DNA of 64,000 bases, from assembly GCF_014204515.1 (NCBI RefSeq), contig NZ_JACHLI010000007.1:186001-250000 (forward strand), written 5' to 3'. The stretch is from Pseudomonas nitroreducens (GTDB lineage: Bacteria > Pseudomonadota > Gammaproteobacteria > Pseudomonadales > Pseudomonadaceae). Shown piece by piece: positions 8,259 to 16,669 of this stretch. The position numbers and the translations under genes are program-made. The notes below the pieces were generated by a model. That model worked only from the letters and a program-made list of their open reading frames with translations, did no database searches and was not told the origin of the DNA. Numbering within the stretch: the stretch's first letter is position 1; each line of letters starts with the position of its first letter.

Positions 8259-8298
8259 TCGCCGTCTTATTTTCAGGCGGCCCCTGAGGCTATAACGA

Positions 8299-8727
8299 AT
8301 GAAAACTTATACCGCGAAACCAGAAACTGTTAAGCGCGACTGGTTCGTCGTCGACGCTGCTGGCCTGACCCTGGGTCGTCTGGCTACCGAAATTGCTACC
8401 CGCCTGCGCGGCAAGCACAAGCCGGAATACACCCCGCACGTTGACACCGGCGACTACATCGTCGTCATCAACGCCGAGCAGGTTCGTGTCACTGGCGCCA
8501 AAGCTACCGACAAGATGTACTACCATCACTCGGGCTTCCCGGGCGGTATCAAGTCGATCAACTTCGAGAAGCTGATCGCCAAGGCTCCTGAGCGCGTTAT
8601 CGAGACTGCCGTCAAAGGCATGCTGCCGAAGAACCCGCTGGGCCGCGACATGTACCGCAAGCTGAAAGTGTACAAGGGTGCCAACCACCCGCACACCGCT
8701 CAGCAGCCTCAAGAACTGAAGATTTAA
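8299..8727 (+). CDS. rplM: 50S ribosomal protein L13
   Basis: A 142-residue protein that binds 23S rRNA early in 50S assembly. Typical L13 sequence runs throughout: MKTYTAKPETVKRDWFVVDA at the start, GRLATEIATRLRGKHKPEYTPH (about 25-46), the conserved NAEQVRVTGAKATDKMYYHHSG stretch, and MLPKNPLGRDMYRKLKVYKG. Length equals that of E. coli L13. It is followed after 14 bases by rpsI, the universal L13-S9 pairing, and the two share a terminator. In E. coli this operon is repressed by L13 acting on the leader RNA; a short leader exists here but I cannot see the regulatory structure with confidence. Confidence 0.98.
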   Translation: MKTYTAKPETVKRDWFVVDAAGLTLGRLATEIATRLRGKHKPEYTPHVDTGDYIVVINAEQVRVTGAKATDKMYYHHSGFPGGIKSINFEKLIAKAPERVIETAVKGMLPKNPLGRDMYRKLKVYKGANHPHTAQQPQELKI

Positions 8728-8741
8728 CGGGATAGCTCATC

Positions 8742-9134
8742 ATGTCGGCGACTCAAAATTACGGCACTGGCCGTCGTAAGACCGCTACCGCTCGCGTCTT
8801 CCTGCGTCCGGGTACTGGCAAAATCTCCATCAACAACCGCTCCATCGAGCAGTTCTTCGGTCGTGAGACCGCTCGCATGGTTGTCCGTCAGCCGCTCGAG
8901 CTGACCGAGAACACCGAGAAGTTCGATATCTACGTCACCGTCGTCGGCGGTGGTGTAAGCGGCCAGGCCGGTGCGATCCGTCACGGTATCACCCGCGCCC
9001 TGATCGAGTACGACGAGACCCTGCGCAGCTCGCTGCGTAAAGCCGGCTACGTCACTCGCGACGCCCGCGAAGTTGAACGTAAGAAAGTCGGTCTGCGCAA
9101 AGCGCGTAAGCGTCCGCAGTACTCCAAGCGTTAA
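8742..9134 (+). CDS. rpsI: 30S ribosomal protein S9
   Basis: A 130-residue small-subunit protein whose C-terminal tail reaches the P-site tRNA. Diagnostic segments are GTGRRKTATARVFLRPGTG (about 7-25), the VVGGGVSGQAGAIRHGITRAL core (about 66-86), and the extremely conserved basic C-terminus RKKVGLRKARKRPQYSKR. Length matches E. coli S9. It lies 14 bases behind rplM and directly before a strong terminator, so the operon contains only these two genes. Confidence 0.98.
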   Translation: MSATQNYGTGRRKTATARVFLRPGTGKISINNRSIEQFFGRETARMVVRQPLELTENTEKFDIYVTVVGGGVSGQAGAIRHGITRALIEYDETLRSSLRKAGYVTRDAREVERKKVGLRKARKRPQYSKR

Positions 9135-9147
9135 TTCGACGCTTCGA

Positions 9148-9185
9148 AAAAAAACGCCCAGTTCCTTTGGACTGGGCGTTTTTTT
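9148..9185 (+). terminator. Rho-independent terminator of rplM-rpsI
   Basis: CGCCCAGT (9155-9162) pairs with ACTGGGCG (9171-9178), extended by seven A-T pairs and ending in a T run. Confidence 0.92.
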
Positions 9186-9275
9186 ATGTCTTCAATAAGT
9201 TCGTGCGGCAAGGTGTCGCATCCGCGTAAGCCGCGCGGCGCAAGGGCTCCAGGGGTTGCGTAACAGGCTATTACC

Positions 9276-9304
9276 TTGTCATCACAAGGGCTTTTCTTTA
9301 CCAT
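9276..9304 (+). promoter_or_regulatory. Candidate petABC promoter with overlapping palindrome
   Basis: TTGTCA (9276-9281), 17-base spacer and TACCAT (9299-9304). The -35 overlaps the perfect inverted repeat CCTTGT-CATC-ACAAGG (9274-9289), which looks like an operator. The rest of the 250-base gap shows no gene. Inferred by eye. Confidence 0.45.
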
Positions 9305-9384
9305 TTGGCGAATTTTTTGCGCGGCTCGAATTTTTACTTAAAAGCCTGATTTGAACAGGCTTGAAGCTGATGGGAGACGACTGA

Positions 9385-9975
9385 ATGAGTAATGACGGCG
9401 TGAATGCAGGCCGGCGTCGCTTCCTCGTCGCGGCCACCTCGGTGGTTGGCGCGGCAGGAGCGGTCGGAGCTGCGGTCCCGTTCGTGGGGTCATGGTTCCC
9501 TAGTGCCAAGGCGAAGGCTGCCGGCGCGCCGGTGAAGGTCAACGTAGGGAAGATCGAGCCGGGCCAGCAGGTCATCGCCGAATGGCGTGGCAAGCCGGTG
9601 TTCCTGGTGCATCGCACCAAGGAAATGCTCGACGCGCTGCCGACCCTGGATGGGCAACTGGCTGACCCCGAGTCGAAGGCTTCGGAGCAACCGACCTATG
9701 TCGATCCCAAGGTGCGTTCGATCAAGCCGGAACTGGCGGTGATCGTCGGTATCTGCACCCACCTGGGCTGCTCGCCGACCTTCCGCCCCGAAGTCGCTCC
9801 CGCTGACCTCGGTCCGGACTGGAAGGGTGGCTACTTCTGCCCGTGCCACGGCTCCCATTACGACCTCGCCGGCCGCGTTTACAAGGGACAGCCCGCGCCC
9901 CTGAACCTGCCGATTCCGCCCTATTCGCTTGATGGTGACGAGTTGACCATCGGTGTGGACCAGGAGAAAGCCTGA
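9385..9975 (+). CDS. petA: Ubiquinol-cytochrome c reductase iron-sulfur subunit (Rieske)
   Basis: The 196-residue Rieske protein of the cytochrome bc1 complex, which takes electrons from ubiquinol and passes them to cytochrome c1 on the periplasmic side. The N-terminus has a twin-arginine type signal/anchor (AGRRRFLVAATSVVGAAGA, about residues 8-26) that stays as a membrane helix. The 2Fe-2S ligands lie in CTHLGCSP (about 127-134) and CPCHGSHYD (about 152-160), with the two extra cysteines of the disulfide. It overlaps petB by one base (TGATG), consistent with translational coupling. Confidence 0.97.
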   Translation: MSNDGVNAGRRRFLVAATSVVGAAGAVGAAVPFVGSWFPSAKAKAAGAPVKVNVGKIEPGQQVIAEWRGKPVFLVHRTKEMLDALPTLDGQLADPESKASEQPTYVDPKVRSIKPELAVIVGICTHLGCSPTFRPEVAPADLGPDWKGGYFCPCHGSHYDLAGRVYKGQPAPLNLPIPPYSLDGDELTIGVDQEKA

Positions 9976-11186
9976 TGAACAAGTTCATGGCTTGGGTCGA
10001 TGCCCGCTTCCCCGCGACCAAGATGTGGGAAGACCATCTGAGCAAGTACTACGCCCCGAAGAACTTCAACTTCTGGTACTTCTTCGGCTCCCTCGCACTG
10101 CTGGTCCTGGTTAACCAGATCCTCACCGGTATCTGGCTGACCATGAGCTTCACCCCGTCGGCCGAAGAAGCTTTCGCGTCCGTCGAGTACATCATGCGAG
10201 ATGTAGATTACGGCTGGATTATCCGCTACATGCACTCCACCGGTGCATCGGCGTTCTTCGTGGTCGTCTACCTGCACATGTTCCGTGGCCTGCTGTACGG
10301 CTCCTACCAGAAGCCGCGCGAGCTGGTGTGGATCTTCGGCATGCTGATCTACCTCGCCCTGATGGCCGAGGCCTTCATGGGCTACCTGCTGCCCTGGGGC
10401 CAGATGTCCTACTGGGGTGCCCAGGTGATCATCTCGCTGTTCGGCGCCATTCCGGTGGTCGGCGAAGACCTGGCCCAGTGGATCCGTGGTGACTTCCTGA
10501 TCTCCGGCATCACCCTGAACCGCTTCTTCGCCCTGCACGTGATCGCGCTGCCGATCGTCCTGCTCGGCCTGGTCGTGCTGCACATCCTGGCGCTGCACGA
10601 AGTCGGCTCGAACAACCCCGATGGCGTGGACATCAAGAAGAAGAAGGACGAGAACGGCATCCCGCTGGATGGCATCCCGTTCCACCCGTACTACACCGTG
10701 AAAGACATCGTCGGTGTCGTGGTCTTCCTGTTCGTCTTCTGCACCGTGATCTTCTTCTTCCCGGAAATGGGCGGTTTCTTCCTCGAGAAGCCCAACTTCG
10801 AGATGGCGAACCAGTTCAAGACCCCCGAGCACATCGCTCCGGTGTGGTACTTCACGCCGTTCTACGCCATCCTGCGCGCCGTTCCGGACAAGCTGATGGG
10901 CGTGATCGCCATGGGTGCCGCCATCGCCGTACTGTTCGTTCTGCCGTGGCTCGACCGTAGCCCGGTGCGCTCGATCCGTTACAAGGGCTGGCTGAGCAAG
11001 ATCTGGCTGGTGATCTTCGCGGTGTCCTTCGTGATCCTCGGCTACTACGGCTCGCAAGCGCCGTCGCCGCTGGGCACCACGCTGTCGCGCCTGTGCACCA
11101 TTCTGTATTTCGCCTTCTTCATCCTGATGCCGTTCTACACCCGGATGGAGAAAACCAAACCGGTTCCGGAAAGGGTGACTGGCTGA
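9975..11186 (+). CDS. petB: Cytochrome b of the bc1 complex
   Basis: A 403-residue integral membrane subunit with two b hemes and both quinone sites. Two His pairs are visible, in HSTGASAFFVVVYLHMFRG and in FALHVIALPIVLLGLVVLH, each 14 residues apart on adjacent helices. The Qo-site PEWY-type motif appears as APVWYFTPFYAI. Eight or more hydrophobic helices are evident. The gene starts inside the petA stop codon and its own stop overlaps petC1 by one base, a compact three-gene operon giving equal subunit synthesis. Confidence 0.97.
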   Translation: MNKFMAWVDARFPATKMWEDHLSKYYAPKNFNFWYFFGSLALLVLVNQILTGIWLTMSFTPSAEEAFASVEYIMRDVDYGWIIRYMHSTGASAFFVVVYLHMFRGLLYGSYQKPRELVWIFGMLIYLALMAEAFMGYLLPWGQMSYWGAQVIISLFGAIPVVGEDLAQWIRGDFLISGITLNRFFALHVIALPIVLLGLVVLHILALHEVGSNNPDGVDIKKKKDENGIPLDGIPFHPYYTVKDIVGVVVFLFVFCTVIFFFPEMGGFFLEKPNFEMANQFKTPEHIAPVWYFTPFYAILRAVPDKLMGVIAMGAAIAVLFVLPWLDRSPVRSIRYKGWLSKIWLVIFAVSFVILGYYGSQAPSPLGTTLSRLCTILYFAFFILMPFYTRMEKTKPVPERVTG

Positions 11187-11968
11187 TGAAAAAGCAATTC
11201 GCTGCATTTGTTCTGGCTCTGCTGCCCGTCTTCGGCTTTGCCGCCGAAGGCCATGGCCCGGCCCTCGACAAGGTCGACATCGACCTGACCGACAAGGCCG
11301 CCATGCAGGATGGCGCGCGTACCTTCGCCAACTACTGCATGGGCTGCCACAGTGCCAAGTTCCAGCGCTATGAGCGTGTCGGCCGTGATCTGGGTATCCC
11401 CGAAGAGCTGATGCTGAGCCACCTGGTGTTCACCGGCGGCAAGATCGGCGACCACATGGATATCGGCATGAAGCCGGCTGACGCCAAGGTATGGTTCGGT
11501 GCTGCGCCGCCGGACCTGACCCTGGTGGCCCGCGTACGCGGCGCCGACTGGCTGTACACCTACCTGCGTTCGTTCTACGAAGATCCCAAGCGTCCGTGGG
11601 GCGTGAACAACAAGGTCTTCCCGAACGTCGGCATGCCCAACGTGCTGGTGAGCCTGCAGGGTCGCCAGGTCGTCGGTTGCAAGCAGGTCCAGGTCGTCGA
11701 GGATGGCAAGAAGCAGTACGATCCGCTGACTGGCACCCCGCTGACCCACGAGGCTTGCGACCAGCTGACCATCGTGCCGAAGTCGGGCCAGCTGACCGAA
11801 GCCCAGTTCGACGAGAAGGTGAAGAACCTGGTGACCTTCCTGGCTTATTCGGCTGACCCGAACAAGCTGGATTCCCACCGCATCGGCACCTACGTCCTGC
11901 TGTTCCTGGCCTTCTTCTTCGTGTTCGCCTACCTGCTCAAGCGCGAATACTGGAAGGACGTGCACTAA
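11186..11968 (+). CDS. petC1: Cytochrome c1
   Basis: A 260-residue periplasmic heme protein anchored at its C-terminus. It starts with a Sec signal peptide (MKKQFAAFVLALLPVFGFA, cleavage after about residue 19), has one CxxCH heme site in NYCMGCHSAKF (about 51-61), the axial Met region in NVGMPNVL, and a single C-terminal membrane helix (TYVLLFLAFFFVFAYLLK) followed by a short basic tail. The ATG at 11186 overlaps the petB stop; the frame is open upstream but inside petB. It transfers electrons from the Rieske centre to soluble cytochrome c. Confidence 0.96.
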   Translation: MKKQFAAFVLALLPVFGFAAEGHGPALDKVDIDLTDKAAMQDGARTFANYCMGCHSAKFQRYERVGRDLGIPEELMLSHLVFTGGKIGDHMDIGMKPADAKVWFGAAPPDLTLVARVRGADWLYTYLRSFYEDPKRPWGVNNKVFPNVGMPNVLVSLQGRQVVGCKQVQVVEDGKKQYDPLTGTPLTHEACDQLTIVPKSGQLTEAQFDEKVKNLVTFLAYSADPNKLDSHRIGTYVLLFLAFFFVFAYLLKREYWKDVH

Positions 11969-11990
11969 GCATCACCCGTCGTAGTAACAA

Positions 11991-12022
11991 GCGCGCGCCC
12001 TCCGGGGCGCGCGTGCGTTTTT
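11991..12022 (+). terminator. Terminator after petABC
   Basis: GCGCGCGCCC (11991-12000) pairs with GGGCGCGCGT (12005-12014) around a TCCG loop, followed by GCG and five T. Confidence 0.8.
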
Positions 12023-12061
12023 CTACCTCCCACAAGAAAATCCTGCGAGGAGGCGCGCGGC

Positions 12062-12679
12062 ATGGCCGCCATCAACAAGCTCACCTGCTTCTCCGACCCT
12101 TCCTGCCATTACAGCCATCGCGTGCGCCTGGTGCTGGCGGAAAAGAACGTCGTCGCCGATGTCATCGACGTGCCTGTCGGCAACATCCCGGCCAAACTCG
12201 CCGAAGTGAACCCCTATGGCAGCCTGCCGACCCTGGTGGATCGCGATCTCGCGCTCTACGAATCGACGGTGGTCATGGAATACCTCGATGAACGTTATCC
12301 ACATCCGCCGCTGCTGCCGGTCTACCCGGTGGCCCGCGCCAACAGCCGCCTGCTCGTGCATCGCATCCAGCGCGACTGGTGCAGCCTGGTGGATCGCATC
12401 CTCGACAAGCGCCAGAAGGAAGCCGAGCGCGCCTTGGCGCGCAAGGAATTGCGTGAGAGCCTGACGGGTGTATCGCCGCTGTTCGCCGACAAGGCCTACT
12501 TCCTCAGCGACGATCTGAGCCTGGTGGATTGCTGCCTGTTGCCGATCCTCTGGCGCCTGCCGATCCTGGGCATTGAACTTCCCCGTCCAGCCAAGCCTCT
12601 GCTGGATTACATGGAGCGGAATTTTGCACGGGAGACTTTCCGTGCCAGCCTGTCTTCTATCGAACGTGATATGCGCTAA
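12062..12679 (+). CDS. sspA: Stringent starvation protein A
   Basis: A 205-residue RNA polymerase-associated protein with a glutathione S-transferase fold but without GST activity. In enterobacteria it affects stationary-phase and acid-stress expression; in pseudomonads it influences virulence traits. The thioredoxin-like N-terminal domain (SHRVRLVLAEKNV, YGSLPTLVDRDLALYEST, about 20-70) and the helical C-terminal domain (FLSDDLSLVDCCLLPILWRLP) are plain. The ATG at 12062 has GCGAGGAGG upstream. sspB follows after 8 bases, the usual pairing. Confidence 0.95.
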   Translation: MAAINKLTCFSDPSCHYSHRVRLVLAEKNVVADVIDVPVGNIPAKLAEVNPYGSLPTLVDRDLALYESTVVMEYLDERYPHPPLLPVYPVARANSRLLVHRIQRDWCSLVDRILDKRQKEAERALARKELRESLTGVSPLFADKAYFLSDDLSLVDCCLLPILWRLPILGIELPRPAKPLLDYMERNFARETFRASLSSIERDMR

Positions 12680-12687
12680 GGAGCCCG

Positions 12688-13095
12688 ATGATGAACTCCA
12701 GTCGTCCCTACCTCGTGCGAGCCCTCTATGAGTGGATCGTCGACAACGGCTGCACCCCGCATATCCTGGTGAACTCCGAGTACCCGGGTGTACGCGTGCC
12801 ACCGGGCTATGCCAGTGACGGGCAGATCGTGCTCAACGTCTCGCCGACCGCCGTGCGCCACCTGCAGATGGACAACGAGGCGGTCCGCTTCGAGGGTCGC
12901 TTCGGTGGTGTTGCCCAGGGCCTGTACGTCCCGTCCCAGGCGGTGATGGCCATCTATGCGCGGGAGAACGGCCAGGGCATGGTCTTCGACCTGGAGCCGC
13001 CGGTGCCCACCGATGACGAGGAGCTGCCCGATGACGGCCCTTCCGACGAGCCGCCGCGCCCCAGTGGCCGGCCGAGCCTGAAGGTGGTGAAGTAA
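12688..13095 (+). CDS. sspB: ClpXP protease specificity-enhancing factor SspB
   Basis: A 135-residue adaptor that binds ssrA-tagged proteins and delivers them to ClpXP. The folded domain spans about residues 1-105 (SSRPYLVRALYEWIVDNG, VNVSPTAVRHL-like segment, FGGVAQGLYVPSQAVMAIYARENGQG). An acidic and proline-rich linker follows, and the last residues (SLKVVK) form the ClpX-binding tail known from E. coli SspB. It sits in an sspA-sspB operon closed by a terminator three bases after the stop codon. Confidence 0.95.
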   Translation: MMNSSRPYLVRALYEWIVDNGCTPHILVNSEYPGVRVPPGYASDGQIVLNVSPTAVRHLQMDNEAVRFEGRFGGVAQGLYVPSQAVMAIYARENGQGMVFDLEPPVPTDDEELPDDGPSDEPPRPSGRPSLKVVK

Positions 13096-13097
13096 TA

Positions 13098-13125
13098 AAA
13101 AAGGCGACCCGAGGGTCGCCTTTTT
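13098..13125. terminator. Bidirectional terminator between sspB and dolP
   Basis: AAAAAGGCGACCC (13098-13110) pairs with GGGTCGCCTTTTT (13113-13125). The A and T tracts on both sides allow termination of both convergent genes. Confidence 0.9.
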
Positions 13126-13156
13126 CATGCCTGCATTGCTGCAACCAATGGCCCGG

Positions 13157-13735
13157 TCAGTCGATGTACTCGAACAGCCGGACGATCTTCTGCACGCCGT
13201 CCACGCCCTGCACCACCTGGGTGGCCAGGTCGCCTTCCTTGCGGGTCACCAGGCCCAGCATGTAGACGATGCCGTTCTCGGTCAGGACCTTGATGCGGGT
13301 GGAGGGCACGTTGGCGTCCGCGAGCATCTGGCTCTTGATCTTGGTGGTCAGCCAGGTGTCGTTGCTGCGGGCGGCCAGGGACGAGGGCTGCAGGACCTGC
13401 AGCTCGTTGTGCACGGTCTTGACCTTCTGCACTTCCTTGGCGGCCTGCTCGGCCTTGTTCTTCAGGTCGGCGCGCGGCGTCTGGCCGGCCAGCAGCACCA
13501 CGCCGTTGTAGCTGATCACCACGACGTGGGAGTTGCGGTCGAGGTCCGCATCGGCCTTGGCGACGTTCACCGCCACCTTGGTTTCGATCAGCGAGTCGTC
13601 GATCTTGCTGCCCAGGGTACGGGTACCCTTGTCATCGTCGATGGGTTTGTCGCGGGTGGCGCTGACAAAGCTGCTGCAGCCACCCAGTGCCATGGTCACG
13701 GCCAGTGCGGCTGCGATCAGAGGGGTACGGGTCAT
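13157..13735 (-). CDS. dolP: BON-domain outer membrane lipoprotein (DolP/YraP-like)
   Basis: A 192-residue lipoprotein. The signal peptide ends in the lipobox LGGC (Cys about residue 20), and the residues after Cys (SSF) do not carry the Asp-at-+2 inner-membrane signal, so outer-membrane location is likely. Two BON domains follow (about 45-115 and 125-190), each with the hydrophobic GxVxLxG pattern (NGVVLLAGQT, NGIVYMLGLV). In E. coli DolP supports outer membrane integrity and BAM function. The start overlaps the gmhA stop by 4 bases, in the order lpoA-yraN-gmhA-dolP, the same neighbourhood as E. coli yraM-yraN-diaA-yraP. Confidence 0.92.
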   Translation of the reverse strand: MTRTPLIAAALAVTMALGGCSSFVSATRDKPIDDDKGTRTLGSKIDDSLIETKVAVNVAKADADLDRNSHVVVISYNGVVLLAGQTPRADLKNKAEQAAKEVQKVKTVHNELQVLQPSSLAARSNDTWLTTKIKSQMLADANVPSTRIKVLTENGIVYMLGLVTRKEGDLATQVVQGVDGVQKIVRLFEYID

Positions 13736-14325
13736 TCTTCACTCCCGAACAGTTGACGGTCGATTAGGTCGCACAGGCAATGGATGACCAGCAGGTGGAC
13801 TTCCTGGATGCGTGCGGTGACCTTGGCCGGAACGCGGATCTCCACGTCTTCGGGCAGCAGCAACGATGCCATGTTGCCGCCGTCGCGGCCGGTCAGAGCT
13901 ACGACAACCATTTCGCGATCATGTGCGGCCTGGATCGCCTGAATGACGTTCGCCGAGTTGCCGCTGGTGGAAATCGCCAGCAGCACGTCGCCGGGTTGGC
14001 CCAGGGCGCGGATCTGCTTGGAGAAGACTTCGTTGTAGCTGTAGTCGTTGGCGATCGAGGTGATGGTCGAGCTGTCGGTGGTCAGGGCGACCGCCGGCAG
14101 GCTCGGGCGCTCGCGCTCGAAGCGGTTCAGCAGCTCGGAGGAGAAGTGCTGGGCGTCGCCGGCGGAGCCGCCATTGCCGCAGGAGAGAATCTTGCCCTCG
14201 TTCAGCAGGGCGTTGACCATGACCATGCTGGCCTGCTCGATATGCGGGATGAGCACCTCGGTAGCCTGTTGCTTGGTCTCGATGCTGGCATGGAAGAGCT
14301 GGCGGATACGGGATTGCATGTCCAT
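13732..14325 (-). CDS. gmhA: Phosphoheptose isomerase / DiaA-like SIS protein
   Basis: A 197-residue SIS-domain protein. The P. aeruginosa orthologue (PA4425) was, as I recall, crystallised as GmhA, the sedoheptulose 7-phosphate isomerase starting LPS heptose synthesis. The E. coli gene in the same context is diaA, a DnaA-binding initiation factor with the same fold, so the function is not fully settled. Motifs are SCGNGGSAGDAQHFSSEL (about 48-65), the phosphate-binding STSGNSANV (about 118-126) and ARIQEVHLLVIHCLCDLID. The start at 14325 has AAAGGT upstream; a longer reading frame exists but overlaps yraN without family similarity. Confidence 0.9.
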   Translation of the reverse strand: MDMQSRIRQLFHASIETKQQATEVLIPHIEQASMVMVNALLNEGKILSCGNGGSAGDAQHFSSELLNRFERERPSLPAVALTTDSSTITSIANDYSYNEVFSKQIRALGQPGDVLLAISTSGNSANVIQAIQAAHDREMVVVALTGRDGGNMASLLLPEDVEIRVPAKVTARIQEVHLLVIHCLCDLIDRQLFGSEE

Positions 14326-14353
14326 CAGGTGTGACCTTTCGTCGGGCGTCTGA

Positions 14354-14731
14354 TCAGGTGTCAAAAGCGTTGGGAATCCAGTTCAAGTGCCCTGCGGAGC
14401 CTGGGCCGCGCGTGTCGATGGCGACGATGTCGAACCGGCAGGGGTGACTGCTCCAGCGGGCGTTCTGTTGCAGGAAGAGTTCGGCGGAAAGGGTCAGGCG
14501 CTCACGCTTGCGCCAATCCACGCTCTCCAGCGCTCCTCCCCAGGCGGAATGCCGGCGGGAGCGAACTTCGACGAATACTACTGTATCGCCGTCCAGCATG
14601 ACCAGATCAAGCTCGCCGCGGCGGCACGTCCAGTTCTGCGCCAGGAGGCGCAATCCATGCTGCTGCAGGTGGGCCAGGGCGGCGGCTTCGGCCTGCCGCC
14701 CGGCCTGCTGGGTAGGGCTGTTGCCGATCAA
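14354..14731 (-). CDS. yraN: YraN family (UPF0102) nuclease-like protein
   Basis: A 125-residue protein with the PD-(D/E)XK nuclease fold of Holliday-junction resolvase type. The core is GRQAEAAALAHLQQHG (about 12-27), then NWTCRRGELDLVMLDGD with the first acidic ligand and FVEVRSR with the E-x-R/K element. Cellular role remains unclear. No ATG fits; the TTG at 14731 overlaps the lpoA TGA stop by two bases (ATTGA) and yields the family's usual length, so translation is probably coupled to lpoA. Confidence 0.85.
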   Translation of the reverse strand: MIGNSPTQQAGRQAEAAALAHLQQHGLRLLAQNWTCRRGELDLVMLDGDTVVFVEVRSRRHSAWGGALESVDWRKRERLTLSAELFLQQNARWSSHPCRFDIVAIDTRGPGSAGHLNWIPNAFDT

Positions 14732-16542
14732 ATACCGCTGTTCTCCAGCGCCTGGACCTGGCCGTTCTTGAACTCGGCCCAGGGCAGGCGGCGCTCGACG
14801 CGCTGGCTGGCGCTGACGCTGAGGGTGCCGGTCAGGCCGTCGAGCTGCATGCTCGGTACTGCCTTGAGCTCCGGCAGGCGCGGGGCCAGCTGGTAGGCGT
14901 CGGCGCCCATGGCGTAGAGGCGGCCGAGGCTGCCGTTGGCCGCCGGCCACTGCGCGGCGACCTGCTGGCGCAGGGCGTTGTTCGGGTTCAGCAGCCACGG
15001 CGTTTCGCAGAAGCGGATGCCGTTCAGGTCCTGGTCCTGGGCCGGGTTGTTCACCCCGGTGTACAGGTTGGAGGTGGCGTAGACCGGCAGGTCGCCGGCG
15101 TACTGGAAGGCCAGGGTCGGCTTGATCTGGCGCGCCTGCTGCGGGGTGGCGGCGAGGAAGATGAAATCGATGTCCTGGCGGCGCGACGGCTGGGTGTCGA
15201 CGCTGCTGTCGAGCACGCCCTGCAGGCGCTTGGCGCGGCCTTCGCTCTGGCGCAGTTGCAGCAGGTCGGCGATCTGCCGGGCCAGTTCGACCGGCTGGTC
15301 GACATGCTCGGCGGCGATCAGGGTGCCGCCGGCGGCCTGCCAGTTGCGGCTGAAGGAAGCGAGTACACGGTCACCCCATTCGCCGCGCGGCACCAGGGCC
15401 ACGGCGCGGCGCATGCCGTCGTTCCAGGCGCGGTTGGCGACTTCGCGGGCTTCATCCTCGGCGGACAGGCCGAACTGGAACAGCTGGGCCGGGCCTTCCT
15501 GGGCGCCATCGGCGTAGTTCAGCGCCAGGGTAGTGATCGGCAGTTGCTGCTGGCTGCTCATCTGCTTGACCAGGTTCTTCTCCAGCGGGCCTACGACCAG
15601 CTGCACGCCGTCGGCCTGGGCCTGGCGGTAGAACTCGTCCAGCGAGCGGACCTGGGTGCTGTCGTAGAGCTTGATCGCCGGCTGCGCCTGGCCGCCCTGC
15701 TGGGCCTGGTAGTGCGCGGCGAGGAAGCCGTCCTGCAGGGCGCGAGCGACGGAAGCCAGCTGGCCCTGCTGCGGCAGCAGCAGACCGATGGTGTTCAGCG
15801 GCTGGGCGGCCAGCGACTTGAGCTTGGTCAGGGCGTCCGGCAGTTGCTTGGCGGCCGGGTGATCCGGGTTCTGCGCGACCCACTGGTCGATGTTCGCCTG
15901 CTGCTCCTTGAGCGTCGACGAAGTCTTGGTGATGCGCGCCAGTTCCAGCCAGCCGTTCAGGTCGCCTTCGTTGCTGCTGGCCTGCATCTGCTCGACCGGC
16001 AGGCTGGAAACCAGTTTCCAGATTTCCTCGCGGTTGGCCTTGGCGGCCTCGGCATTGAGCAGCGGATCGATGAACACGCGCTCGCGGGCGGCGCTCAGGG
16101 CCTGACCGTCGGCGGCCAGGGCCAGGGATTTGACCATGCCGGCGCGGGCCTGCAGGTCCACCGGCATTTCGCCCAGGCGCTGGAAGTTGGGGTTGTCGAA
16201 GGCCTTCAGGGCGGCTTTGGTCTTGTTGCGGGCCAGTTCCAGCTGGGCGCGCAGGGTGCTGGCGAACACCTGCTGGGCGGGCTTGAGGCTGTCCATCGGG
16301 ATCTGATCGAGGATCTGCGTGGAGCGGCCGAGATCCTTCTGCTTGTAGGCCAGGTCGGCGGCGGACAGGCGCAGTACGTTGGCTTCGTCCGGCTGGGCGG
16401 TGGAGGCCTGCTGCAGCAGCTGTTCGATGCTGGCGTCCGGCGTGCGCGGCAGCTCGCCGAGAGTGGACGACGGGGAGGACGCGCAGGCGGCGAGCATGCC
16501 GGCAAGGAACAGAGCGGATAGCGGACGCAGGCGAGCGATCAT
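14728..16542 (-). CDS. lpoA: Penicillin-binding protein activator LpoA
   Basis: A 604-residue outer-membrane lipoprotein that reaches through the periplasm to stimulate the peptidoglycan synthase PBP1A. The signal peptide ends in lipobox LAAC (Cys about residue 21). The N-terminal part (about 30-250) is helical and TPR-like; the C-terminal half (about 260-600) has the periplasmic-binding-protein-like fold (IGLLLPQQGQLASVARALQDG, then VVGPLEKNLVKQM). The start at 16542 (MIARLRPLSALF) has GAGAAG upstream; a further in-frame ATG lies 7 codons earlier. First gene of lpoA-yraN-gmhA-dolP; divergent from rsmI. Confidence 0.93.
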   Translation of the reverse strand: MIARLRPLSALFLAGMLAACASSPSSTLGELPRTPDASIEQLLQQASTAQPDEANVLRLSAADLAYKQKDLGRSTQILDQIPMDSLKPAQQVFASTLRAQLELARNKTKAALKAFDNPNFQRLGEMPVDLQARAGMVKSLALAADGQALSAARERVFIDPLLNAEAAKANREEIWKLVSSLPVEQMQASSNEGDLNGWLELARITKTSSTLKEQQANIDQWVAQNPDHPAAKQLPDALTKLKSLAAQPLNTIGLLLPQQGQLASVARALQDGFLAAHYQAQQGGQAQPAIKLYDSTQVRSLDEFYRQAQADGVQLVVGPLEKNLVKQMSSQQQLPITTLALNYADGAQEGPAQLFQFGLSAEDEAREVANRAWNDGMRRAVALVPRGEWGDRVLASFSRNWQAAGGTLIAAEHVDQPVELARQIADLLQLRQSEGRAKRLQGVLDSSVDTQPSRRQDIDFIFLAATPQQARQIKPTLAFQYAGDLPVYATSNLYTGVNNPAQDQDLNGIRFCETPWLLNPNNALRQQVAAQWPAANGSLGRLYAMGADAYQLAPRLPELKAVPSMQLDGLTGTLSVSASQRVERRLPWAEFKNGQVQALENSGI

Positions 16543-16669
16543 GTCTGGCTTCTCGTGACGCATTCAAAGAGCTGCCGATTGTACCCAAGCGGCGAGGGTG
16601 ACGCGATGGCGGCTGCCGGAATCGGGATACAATGCGTCTTTTCCGACGCTTTCGGTGAGGTTCTCCCGC

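Noticed and set aside
8265..8298. L13 autoregulatory leader structure
   Set aside because: The predicted leader is only about 34 bases, and I could not find a convincing structure like the E. coli one.
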